Assembly (NCBI GenBank): GCA_942492065.1
Contig: CALODV010000008.1
Span: forward strand, 372,001-436,000
Reading direction: 5' to 3'
From: G963665815 sp942492065
GTDB lineage: Bacteria; Cloacimonadota; Cloacimonadia; Cloacimonadales; JAIOQZ01
DNA length: 64,000 nucleotides
The position numbers and the translations under genes were made by a program. Below the pieces are notes generated by a model. The model saw only the letters and a program-made list of their open reading frames with translations. It had not been told where the DNA came from and did not search any database. Within the stretch, counting starts at the first letter, position 1, and the number at the start of each line of letters is the position of its first letter. Shown in pieces: positions 27,597-35,787 of this stretch.

Positions 27597-27620
27597 AGGC
27601 TGCCGATTTCTCGACAGCCT
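27597..27620 (-). terminator. Hairpin after paralog 3
   Basis: AGGCTGTCGA-GAAA-TCGGCAGCCT on the minus strand, the same stem and GAAA loop as after paralog 2, followed by AATTGAAATGG without a T-run. The duplicated unit therefore includes leader, gene and 3' hairpin. Confidence 0.6.
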
Positions 27621-27641
27621 GTGATATAATTAATTCAGAAG

Positions 27642-30281
27642 CTATTTCATCAGAATCATCTTATTGATCTGAGAATAATTCTTTGTAGTAAGTTTATAGA
27701 AATAAACACCGCTGGATACATCGTTTCCATTGTCATCTTTACCGTTCCATACAATAGAATGATCTCCGGATGTCATAAACTCATTTACAAGAGTTTTAAC
27801 TTTCTGACCTTTCATGTTGTATACAGTAATGCTGGCTTGAGTTTCTTCCTTGAGTGAGAAGCTGATTGAAGTTTCAGGATTGAATGGGTTAGGGCAATTG
27901 CCTTTAAGACAGGTTCTTAGACCTGCATCCGGTGTCTCTTCTGAGCAGCTACCTCCTGAAGCAAATGTGCTGACTGATGAAAACAGTCCCATCGCAGGAT
28001 AATCTACGAAGTAGATAGCACCGTTTGATGCATGATCAGTAGGATGATTATATGCTCCCATGACTAATGTTTGTGCATCATAAGATACAGAGCATCCGAA
28101 ATTCTGATAATTTTCATTAGAGTAGCTATCGAACTTGTCCATGAATAAACCTGTGTCGGTGTAAGTATATACTGCACCTTGAAGATCAGCATTTCTTGCT
28201 CCAACTATTGCCTGATGGTCTTCAAGAGCAACAGAATAGCCGAAGAATGGTCTGTATGTGTATGTTTCAGCAGGATCTATTTCGATAAGGCAGGAAATAT
28301 AGGCATTACCCTGATAGTTGTAATTTGAAGGAGTTCTAGATACTCCGGGAGCTCCAACAATAATGTCATAACCTGAAGGCTCAGTTACAAAAGCAATTGA
28401 GGTTGTTTCATCCGGTTTTTCGTAAACGTCTGCATCTGAACAGTCTGATGCGAGATCAAGAGAATATCCGTAATAGTCATATTCTCCAACCTCAACAGGT
28501 GCCGTGAAATATGATTCTGTTCCTGTGTTAAAATACATGAATTTTATTGATCCCGAATCTGTGTCATAAAGGTCATGACCGGGAGCACCACCAACTGCAA
28601 GGTATTTGCTGATAGCTACTGCCCATCCATAATATGCGTAAGGCTCATTACCATATGACTGCTGGATGCATGAAAGTGGATCAACAGGAGTACCATTAGT
28701 ATCTGTTTCAAAAATTCTTACAATACCGATTGAAGTTCCAGCGAGATTATCGTAATAAGGAGCACCGGCAGCAACAAAACCATGACCATTAACTGCAACG
28801 GAAAAGCCAAATTGATCATATGAACTGTAACCCATTGCATATTGATCAGGACGCCAGGTGTTTAATAAACTGTTATATTTATATCTATATACAGCTCCGC
28901 AATTTGTATCGGTACCATCATCTTCTCCTGGGCATCCTACGGCAATATAATGACCATCTATAGATACAGAATAACCAAATTTGTCATATGTTCCCGGAGT
29001 GTCGAGGTTAAGCAACTGGAAGAATTCCCACTGGTCAGAAGTATTTTTCTTATAAACATAAGCTGCACCTGCACCTGTAACCCAGCCGCCGAGATCATCA
29101 TATGGAGCACCGATCACAGCAAAATCTCCATTAACTGAAACAGCTTTACCAAATTGTGAGTTTACTGTACTTATTCCAGGCTCATGCACAGGTTGTACAT
29201 CAAAAACATCATGAGTTACTGTTGGTACAACATCTGCTGAAAGAGTCACAAGACTGAATTGTTCAACCAGAGTTCCACCTTCAGGAGCGAGTGTTTTTAC
29301 TGCGTAGAATTCACCTACATCCTTATAAGAAAGTTCATGACGTAAATCCTCTTCATCAGCATTAGTATAGAGGTATAAGGATTCGCCATCACTTAATACG
29401 AAGTTCGTTACGCCTAGCCAGAAATCTTCTTCATCACCAACTCCTTCAGTAGGGCTCATTAAGTATTCTCTAATATTGAAACCATTGATATCAGTCTGAT
29501 TAAGAGCTGCTATAATACCTTCTTCAACATCTCCATCGAATTGTTGTATGAAGTACATAAGGTAGTGGAAAAGGATTTCTGTATCTGGACAGGTCAGATA
29601 GTTTGTATTGTAATTCGTTTGGTGATCCGTCCACCATCCAAGATCATAAAGAAATGTTCTCATTGCTGTATAGCAGTTGGAACATAATGTTCCTGTACCC
29701 ATCATGGAATAAGTTGTTCGTGGAGCAAAATCATTATCGGTAATTGTGAATGGATGGTTTCCGTTACCCACTGTTCCATGTCTGTCATGTCCCATAACGA
29801 TAGCTGCTATTTCACTGTTATAGTCATAAGGAACCAATCTGTCTGATTGATTTAAGATTCTGGAATAAGCAAAAGACAAAGCTCTTCCTTCACCACTCGG
29901 ATTCCAGGTCGATCCCGGAAAATATGAGTCTTCACCTCTCTGGTAAAATTTTTGACAATTAGGATCACTAACATAATATTCATTGTCATTTATGTAAGGA
30001 TTGTTTTTATAAAAAATAACTCCATAGCCATCGTTATTGATAACTCGATCTGCAAAATGGTCACTCTGCAAATTAGAAAGATAAGAAGGGTAAATTCCAA
30101 TATTATTAGACATCAGCATCAAAAACTCAAAGTAATCAAAAGGATCATTAAATGCCCCATCGAGACTGTCCTGTTCAGAAACAGTGTGTCCCTTTTTTGC
30201 TATCATTGCCATCATATCACAAAATGCAAATGACGATATACCAATTAGAAATATTAGTAGAAACAAAAACTTGTTTTTCAT
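27642..30281 (-). CDS. Secreted class-II amidotransferase-like / FG-GAP protein with sorting tail, paralog 3
   Basis: 879 residues; first of the trio in transcription order. Signal peptide about 1-20. The candidate nucleophile is Cys21 (FCDMMAMIAK). Other amidotransferase-type motifs: DGYGVIFYKNN, GHDRHGTVGNGNHPFTI, CPDTEILFHYLMYF and NFVLSDGESLYLY. FG-GAP propeller about 375-745, with repeated 'FGKAVSVNGDFAVIGAPYDD' units; C-terminal FlgD-like sorting domain with CPNPFNPETSISF and INKMILMK. The domain order (secreted amidotransferase fold plus propeller plus sorting tail) is one I do not know from a described family. Possible roles are amide or peptide processing at the surface, or a non-enzymatic adhesin. 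Confidence 0.78.
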   Translation of the reverse strand: MKNKFLFLLIFLIGISSFAFCDMMAMIAKKGHTVSEQDSLDGAFNDPFDYFEFLMLMSNNIGIYPSYLSNLQSDHFADRVINNDGYGVIFYKNNPYINDNEYYVSDPNCQKFYQRGEDSYFPGSTWNPSGEGRALSFAYSRILNQSDRLVPYDYNSEIAAIVMGHDRHGTVGNGNHPFTITDNDFAPRTTYSMMGTGTLCSNCYTAMRTFLYDLGWWTDHQTNYNTNYLTCPDTEILFHYLMYFIQQFDGDVEEGIIAALNQTDINGFNIREYLMSPTEGVGDEEDFWLGVTNFVLSDGESLYLYTNADEEDLRHELSYKDVGEFYAVKTLAPEGGTLVEQFSLVTLSADVVPTVTHDVFDVQPVHEPGISTVNSQFGKAVSVNGDFAVIGAPYDDLGGWVTGAGAAYVYKKNTSDQWEFFQLLNLDTPGTYDKFGYSVSIDGHYIAVGCPGEDDGTDTNCGAVYRYKYNSLLNTWRPDQYAMGYSSYDQFGFSVAVNGHGFVAAGAPYYDNLAGTSIGIVRIFETDTNGTPVDPLSCIQQSYGNEPYAYYGWAVAISKYLAVGGAPGHDLYDTDSGSIKFMYFNTGTESYFTAPVEVGEYDYYGYSLDLASDCSDADVYEKPDETTSIAFVTEPSGYDIIVGAPGVSRTPSNYNYQGNAYISCLIEIDPAETYTYRPFFGYSVALEDHQAIVGARNADLQGAVYTYTDTGLFMDKFDSYSNENYQNFGCSVSYDAQTLVMGAYNHPTDHASNGAIYFVDYPAMGLFSSVSTFASGGSCSEETPDAGLRTCLKGNCPNPFNPETSISFSLKEETQASITVYNMKGQKVKTLVNEFMTSGDHSIVWNGKDDNGNDVSSGVYFYKLTTKNYSQINKMILMK

Positions 30282-30401
30282 TATTTATTTATCCTCGACG
30301 TAAACTGCCTTGGCAGTGAGTTTAATGTATGTTCCCTCAAACATACAAACAAATACATAAAGCATCCCTATATTAGGATTTTAAGTATCCCGTACATACT
30401 T
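30282..30401 (-). ncRNA. Structured 5' leader of paralog 3
   Basis: Hairpins on the minus strand: AAGTAT-GTACGGG-ATACTT (30401-30383), ATCCTAATATAGGGAT (30379-30364), TGTATGTT-TGAGGG-AACATACA (30347-30326, in two halves) and ACTGCC-AA-GGCAGT (30317-30304). Compared with paralog 2, a pair in the TGAGGG stem changes from A-U to G-C and the last stem gains a pair, consistent with selection on structure. The remaining 30402-30622 is AT-rich intergenic sequence with a TTGAATT/AATTCAA inverted repeat near 30480-30500 and presumably holds the divergent promoters. Confidence 0.6.
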
Positions 30402-30622
30402 AATCGAAATTACATAAATATTAGAATCTGATTCTTTGCAGGTAGAGTCCTCACTATACCTAGTTAATTACAGTACTATTTTGAATTCGTAAAAATTCAA
30501 TATGTATAATGTAAATTGTCAAGAATAAAATTTTCTCAAAACGAAACTTGATTTTTAATCTGAGTTAATTAATATGGCATACTCAGTAGTTGTAGTTAAC
30601 TAAATTTAAACAGGATGATATT

Positions 30623-31234
30623 TTGGAGAAAAAGAACCTTGTTATAAGACCCTTTTACGAATCTGATCTGGATATTTGTAAAAGAATTATAATGGATGCA
30701 TATAAAAGTAAATACACAAAACTTTTACGTTTTGAAGATTCAAACCTTGTAGAGCTGATGCATCTTGTTTCCGTTATAAAGACAATACCCTTTAAAGGGT
30801 ATTACGTTGCTGAAGCAGATGGTAAGATTGCAGGACTGCTTATACTGAGGTGGAAAAACCAGAAAACCAGAAAGACAAATTTCCTGTATTATTTCAAGGC
30901 TTTTCAGGTGGGATTATGGAAAAGCATTAGAATCTGGGCAGGGCTTAGAATACTTCATAACAAACCGGCATTTAATGAGTGTTACATTGAACTTGTCGCC
31001 GTGGGATCTGAATACAGAAATCAAGGTGTTGGAACAGCATTGCTGAAATATGCCAGAAACATAGCCAGTATAAGAGGTTTGAGACTTCTAACAATAAATG
31101 TTGCCAGTTCAAATCCGGCAATTCATCTTTATAAAAGGGTAGGCTTCTTTATCAGCAGTAAAAGTAGATCAATAATACTTAAGAAAGTGTTCAATATAAG
31201 TTGCTGGTTAAAAATGAGAATGGAACTGAAATAA
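30623..31234 (+). CDS. GNAT-family N-acetyltransferase
   Basis: 203 residues from a TTG start with AGGAT about 8 bases upstream. The acetyl-CoA-binding motif A is clear: ELVAVGSEYRNQGVGTALLKYARNIA, followed by LTINVASSNPAIHLYKRVGF (motif B, with the usual N-x-A-x-x-LY-x-x-x-GF). The N-terminal half has VIRPFYESDLDICKRII. Between 85 and 115 it has an insertion with a basic aromatic stretch. The acceptor is unknown; the separate upstream leader suggests it is not part of the thi operon. Confidence 0.85.
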   Translation: MEKKNLVIRPFYESDLDICKRIIMDAYKSKYTKLLRFEDSNLVELMHLVSVIKTIPFKGYYVAEADGKIAGLLILRWKNQKTRKTNFLYYFKAFQVGLWKSIRIWAGLRILHNKPAFNECYIELVAVGSEYRNQGVGTALLKYARNIASIRGLRLLTINVASSNPAIHLYKRVGFFISSKSRSIILKKVFNISCWLKMRMELK

Positions 31235-31348
31235 TAAATTATCCTATTGCATGGAAATATCTGAGTGTTTAGATTGTACTGGTAAAGTTAATCCAAAAAT
31301 CTATTGACCTGAACTCTCTAAAGAAAAGCCTTGATTCAGGAGAAGAAA

Positions 31349-31546
31349 TTGAAAATAATTGTTAATGGAAAAGAAGAAAACACTGATTCGGTAACTCTTT
31401 CCGAATATATAGATTTACTCAAACTGAGCAAAGCTTCCTTAATTGTAGAATACAACGGTTTTATCATCAAACCGGAAGACTGGTCAGCACAAGTGCTCAA
31501 AGAAAATGACAAGATTGAAGTTCTCAGTTTTGTCGGAGGTGGATGA
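31349..31546 (+). CDS. thiS: ThiS sulfur carrier protein
   Basis: 65 residues from the TTG at 31349 (AGGAG about 7 bases upstream, giving the usual MKIIVNGK start); a TTG six codons earlier is the alternative. Beta-grasp ubiquitin-like protein that carries sulfur as a C-terminal thiocarboxylate for thiazole synthesis. It ends in the required Gly-Gly (SFVGGG). It overlaps thiG by four bases (ATGA), and thiH follows, so the carrier, synthase and radical enzyme are coupled. Confidence 0.88.
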   Translation: MKIIVNGKEENTDSVTLSEYIDLLKLSKASLIVEYNGFIIKPEDWSAQVLKENDKIEVLSFVGGG

Positions 31547-31548
31547 TT

Positions 31549-32316
31549 ATGAAAGATACATTTAAAATTGCAGATTATGAATTCAAGAACAGGTTGTTTA
31601 CCGGTACCGGGAAGTTTTCTTCAAAAAAGCTCATCCCTAAGATGCTGGAAGCAAGCGGTTCAGAAATGATTACTGTTGCACTGAGAAGAGTGGATCCATC
31701 TACTGAACAGGACAATATTTTATCGTATATACCAAAATCAGTCAGACTGCTGCCAAATACTTCAGGAGCTAGAAATGCCGAAGAAGCTGTAAGGATTGCC
31801 AGGATTGCCAGAGCAGCAGGATGTGGAGATTTTATCAAAATTGAGGTTATCACAGACTTAAAATATCTCATGCCCGATAATGAAGAAACTCTCAAAGCAA
31901 CCGAAATATTAGCTAAAGAAGGATTTATTGTTCTTCCATATATGATGGCTGATGTTGCTGCGACCAGAAAAATGATAGATGCGGGAGCATCTGCAGTTAT
32001 GCCTCTGGGATCTGCAATTGGATCTAACAGAGGACTACAGACAAGAGAAATAATTCGCATGATGATCGATGTCTCTACTGTACCTGTTATTGTAGATGCC
32101 GGAATAGGTAGACCATCTCAGGCTGCGGAAGCAATGGAAATGGGAGCTGATGCAGTACTGGTAAATACTGCTATTTCAGCGGCAGCAGACCCGGAAGCTA
32201 TGGGAAAAGCATTCAGTCTGGCAGTTAAGGCCGGTAGAATGGCTTTTACAGCAAGACTTGCTGAGGAAAAAATGGTGGCAGATGCATCATCTCCATTAAC
32301 AGGATTCCTCAGATAA
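31549..32316 (+). CDS. thiG: Thiazole synthase ThiG
   Basis: 255 residues from the ATG at 31549, which sits about 9 bases after GGAGG; the ATG at 31543 overlaps the thiS stop and is the alternative. Makes the thiazole phosphate of thiamine from deoxyxylulose phosphate, ThiS thiocarboxylate and dehydroglycine. Family features: RLFTGTGKF near the start, the Schiff-base Lys in FIKIEVITDLKYLMPD, the phosphate loop PLGSAIGSNRGLQ, and PVIVDAGIGRPSQAAEAMEMGADAVLVNTAI. Normal length. Confidence 0.95.
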   Translation: MKDTFKIADYEFKNRLFTGTGKFSSKKLIPKMLEASGSEMITVALRRVDPSTEQDNILSYIPKSVRLLPNTSGARNAEEAVRIARIARAAGCGDFIKIEVITDLKYLMPDNEETLKATEILAKEGFIVLPYMMADVAATRKMIDAGASAVMPLGSAIGSNRGLQTREIIRMMIDVSTVPVIVDAGIGRPSQAAEAMEMGADAVLVNTAISAAADPEAMGKAFSLAVKAGRMAFTARLAEEKMVADASSPLTGFLR

Positions 32317-32331
32317 AATAGGAAGATAAAC

Positions 32332-33447
32332 ATGTTGAACGGTGACTTCAGAGACATTATTAAAGAATATGAAGATTTTGATTTCGATACATATAATAAA
32401 AATGTAACAGATGATGACATAAAAAAAAGTCTTAGCAAAAAAGACAGAAGTATAAACGATTTACTCAATCTGCTATCTGACAGGGCAGAGAATTTTTTAG
32501 AAGAGATTGCCCGTAAGTCTCATAACGAGACTATACAGTATTTTGGCAGAACAATACAGCTATACATTCCACTTTATATTTCAAACTATTGCAGTAATGA
32601 GTGTATTTATTGTGGTTTTAATCATAAGAACCAGATAAAAAGGCTTCAGCTGAATGAAGATGAGATACGCGAACAGATGAAAATCATCTCACATACCAAA
32701 ATGAAACACCTACTCTTGCTGACCGGGGAGGCTCCTGGATTGGCAACAGTGGATTATATTATAAAGGCTGTAGAAATTGCCAAAGAGTACTTTTCTTCAA
32801 TCTCTATCGAGGTTTACCCAATGGAAACCTGCGACTACAGAAGACTGAAGGAGTCTGGTGTAGACGGCTTGACCGTTTATCAGGAAGTATATGATCGTGA
32901 AGTGTATAAACAAGTGCATCTGAAGGGTAAAAAGCGCGATTATGACTTCAGGATACTTACTCCTGAAAGAGGAGCAGAAGCAGGTTTCAGGATGATAGGG
33001 ATAGGACCGCTTTTCGGACTAGCAAGTACATATCGTGAAGCTTTTTTCTGTGCTTTGCACGCAGACTATCTCCAGAGAAAATATCTTGATACGGAAATAA
33101 GTATTTCTCTACCAAGAATAAATAATGCTGAAGGGGCATATCTGGCAAAATATCCTCTGACGGATAAAAAGTTTGTGCAATATATGAGTGCTTTCAGATT
33201 GTTTTTACCAAGAATTGGTATAACTGTATCTACTCGGGAGAATGCGGAGTTCAGGAATAATGTTCTTCCATTAGGAGTGACAAGATTCTCTGCTGAATCA
33301 AATACTCAAGTTGGCGGATATTCGAGCGATCATTCAGAAGAAACACCGCAATTCGAGATTTCAGATGCAAGATCTACCGAAGAAATAGTTGAATTTGTCG
33401 AAAATGCCGGTTATCAGATTATATATAAGGATTGGGAGCTTATATAA
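32332..33447 (+). CDS. thiH: 2-iminoacetate synthase ThiH
   Basis: 371 residues. Radical-SAM enzyme cleaving tyrosine to dehydroglycine and p-cresol for ThiG, so this pathway is the anaerobic (tyrosine) version. The [4Fe-4S] motif is CSNECIYCGF (C-x3-C-x2-C) near residue 88. YPMETCDYRRLKESGVDGLTVYQEVYD and the C-terminal SAESNTQVGGY stretch are typical ThiH. AGGAAG precedes the ATG. ThiF, ThiC, ThiD and ThiE are not in the window. It ends two bases from the convergent WD40 gene. Confidence 0.95.
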   Translation: MLNGDFRDIIKEYEDFDFDTYNKNVTDDDIKKSLSKKDRSINDLLNLLSDRAENFLEEIARKSHNETIQYFGRTIQLYIPLYISNYCSNECIYCGFNHKNQIKRLQLNEDEIREQMKIISHTKMKHLLLLTGEAPGLATVDYIIKAVEIAKEYFSSISIEVYPMETCDYRRLKESGVDGLTVYQEVYDREVYKQVHLKGKKRDYDFRILTPERGAEAGFRMIGIGPLFGLASTYREAFFCALHADYLQRKYLDTEISISLPRINNAEGAYLAKYPLTDKKFVQYMSAFRLFLPRIGITVSTRENAEFRNNVLPLGVTRFSAESNTQVGGYSSDHSEETPQFEISDARSTEEIVEFVENAGYQIIYKDWELI

Positions 33448-33449
33448 TT

Positions 33450-35762
33450 TTATTGCTTTTCTTCAAGCTCCTTGACTTTCTCTTCTGCTTCTGCAATGCC
33501 ATACTCAAGAGCTTTTCTATAGAGCTGAGCAGCTTTTTCATAGTCTTTCGATCCGAACCGTTTATTTTGCTTTCTTTCTTCATCTCTGGCAGCCTCGAAG
33601 TATTCTCTACCCTCTATGAGAATGCATTTATCTGTTGTTTCTTTGATTCTGGAACTGTTAGATTCGTATGCTTCCAGATTTTTGGCATTTTTTAATTCAA
33701 TAGAAACAATGTCTCTTAGACTTACTTCGAATGACTTGTTAACTATGAATTTTCCCCAGAGTTTTACATTTTTATCATAACCTGCTGTTGCCAGTATATT
33801 ACCTGTTTTTTGCATTCTAACAGCTTCAACACTGATTTTATGACCGGAGTACTTAGCTATTTCCCGGCCGGACAGATTATACAGTCTGGTAAAATTATCT
33901 GAGCAGGCAGCGGCAAAAAGTGTATCATTCGGGCTGAAATCTATATCATGAATCTTGATACCGATACTCGAAATTGTCGTCAGCTTTTGATTATTGCTGA
34001 GATTCCAGATTATAGCTTTCTTGTCATCAGCTGCAGAAACTAATTTTGTGTCACTACTGTTAAGAGCTAATGCAGTAATACTTTCTGTATGTTCTTTAAG
34101 TATGCTTTTTGACTGGGTTGCCTCGTTTTGGAAATGAATAACTCCGGAGTTTTCTCCCCAGAATATTCCTTCGGAATTATGGCAGTGGATCAGAGCTGTC
34201 ACTGGGTCAGATGTTTTTATACTAGTTATTGTATCTGTTTTCCTGTCTATAATGCGAATTTGTTTATCTGAGCAACCGAAGTAAATCAATTTATCGTCGT
34301 TAGAGAAACATGCAGATGATATACTGCATTTTCCAAAATCCCAGTCTTTTATGACTGCTGATTCACTTGAATCAATAAGTTTAACATGTCCTTCAGATGT
34401 TGCAGCAACAATATACTTACCGGAACTGCTATAGACAGTGCAGTATACTTCACCTCTGAAACCTCTGTAGTGCTTACGTATCTTCTGATTCTTAAGATTC
34501 CACTCTATAACGGAGGAGTCCCAGCTTGCTGACACGAGAAGATTAAGATAGGGATGGAAATCAAGAGCGGAAACAGGAGATTTATGAGCCTGTAATACAA
34601 TTGGTTTTGATGTTGTGTCTATTACTAAATTATGGATTTCCCATAGTTGCTTATCTTTAGAAAGTCTAAGTGCATTAAATGAAGAAAGGTATGAATCGTC
34701 AACTTTCAGTGAGTTTTCGATTCTTTCAATATAGGCTTCTGTAATACTCCCACGAATCATTTTCTTTTTCAGCAGATTTAAAAGGTTGTATACCATCGAA
34801 ACATTTACTTTTCTTACCTCATCAAAATGAACTGCTAATCTTGTTTTAGAACAGAAATCATGATCGAATACTGTTTTGACAGCGTACACAGAAGTAGTCT
34901 TTGACAACTTGTTGAGTATTTGTATTACATCTTGCATTTTGTGTTGGTGAGCCAGAACTTTTGCCTGCAAATAGAGTGCATTTCTATGATCTGCATTAAT
35001 ATTACAGGTTTTTACTGTATTCTTGAAGCAATTGTCAAAATCTCCCTTGATGTAGCTCAATATACCGTATCTGTAATATGATTCTGCGGTATAAAATCTT
35101 ACAAGATCATTTATGTTTCTAATGCTGGTATCTTCTGGCAAAGTATGCTTTGTAAGCTGGATAGCAAAAGAAGAATGTTTTGCCATTGAATTGTGGATGC
35201 TCTTTTTAAAGAAAAACTCAGCCTGTTCAATATCTAAACAAGATGGTGAGAACAAATACAGCATTCCGATTTTGTACTGCAGGTAGTAATTCTCGGGTTT
35301 AAGCTTATCCAGCTCCAGAAATTTTTTCAGAGCAGAACATGCATTTTTGTCTCCATCTACAAGAGAGTAATATTCCAGGAAAGCAACTTTCAACAGCTCG
35401 ATCTTATCCTCTTTCCAATTGAGTTGTTCACTGAGAAAAGACATATCTGATACAATGATGTTGGATAAAAGTGCAGCATCGAATTTTAAGCTGTTTCTCC
35501 AATATAAATCCTCTTTTAATGAAGAATATGTGCTGTTCAAAAACTCAATGCCATTTTGAAAACTTCCACATACAGTTTTTGCATAGTCTTTACCGCTTTC
35601 GGGTATTGAATCCAAGATACAGTTTCTTTCCAGCAGTTTTTGGAATGATGTACCTTCAATTCCATTCTCTAACATATTAGTGAATCTCATATCGTATTCA
35701 AGATACTTCTTCCATTGATTAGTACTGTTTTCAGTAGTATTTCGTTGTGAGAATTCTAACAT
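33450..35762 (-). CDS. TPR / WD40 repeat protein
   Basis: 770 residues without signal peptide. The N-terminal half (about 1-360) is helical with TPR-like units (KPENYYLQYKIGMLYLFSP; ESYYRYGILSYIKGDFDNCF; HRNALYLQAKVLAHQ). Residues about 385-690 contain about seven WD40-type units (SPVSALDFHPYLNLLVSASWDSSVIEWNL; ESITALALNSSDTKLVSAADDKKAIIWNL; GNILATAGYDKNVKLW). The C-terminus (about 715-770) has a Sel1/TPR-like helix pair, YEKAAQLYRKALEYGIAEAEE. A protein-interaction scaffold; partner unknown. The next gene on this strand lies 25 bases upstream, so they probably form a unit. Confidence 0.8.
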   Translation of the reverse strand: MLEFSQRNTTENSTNQWKKYLEYDMRFTNMLENGIEGTSFQKLLERNCILDSIPESGKDYAKTVCGSFQNGIEFLNSTYSSLKEDLYWRNSLKFDAALLSNIIVSDMSFLSEQLNWKEDKIELLKVAFLEYYSLVDGDKNACSALKKFLELDKLKPENYYLQYKIGMLYLFSPSCLDIEQAEFFFKKSIHNSMAKHSSFAIQLTKHTLPEDTSIRNINDLVRFYTAESYYRYGILSYIKGDFDNCFKNTVKTCNINADHRNALYLQAKVLAHQHKMQDVIQILNKLSKTTSVYAVKTVFDHDFCSKTRLAVHFDEVRKVNVSMVYNLLNLLKKKMIRGSITEAYIERIENSLKVDDSYLSSFNALRLSKDKQLWEIHNLVIDTTSKPIVLQAHKSPVSALDFHPYLNLLVSASWDSSVIEWNLKNQKIRKHYRGFRGEVYCTVYSSSGKYIVAATSEGHVKLIDSSESAVIKDWDFGKCSISSACFSNDDKLIYFGCSDKQIRIIDRKTDTITSIKTSDPVTALIHCHNSEGIFWGENSGVIHFQNEATQSKSILKEHTESITALALNSSDTKLVSAADDKKAIIWNLSNNQKLTTISSIGIKIHDIDFSPNDTLFAAACSDNFTRLYNLSGREIAKYSGHKISVEAVRMQKTGNILATAGYDKNVKLWGKFIVNKSFEVSLRDIVSIELKNAKNLEAYESNSSRIKETTDKCILIEGREYFEAARDEERKQNKRFGSKDYEKAAQLYRKALEYGIAEAEEKVKELEEKQ

Positions 35763-35787
35763 TTAGCCTGCCTGATTTTTTTTTCAA

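Noticed and set aside
31235..31348. TPP riboswitch before thiS (sequence CCTGAACTC near 31307)
   Set aside because: The conserved CTGAGA and the paired ACC(C)TTTGAACCTGA context are missing.
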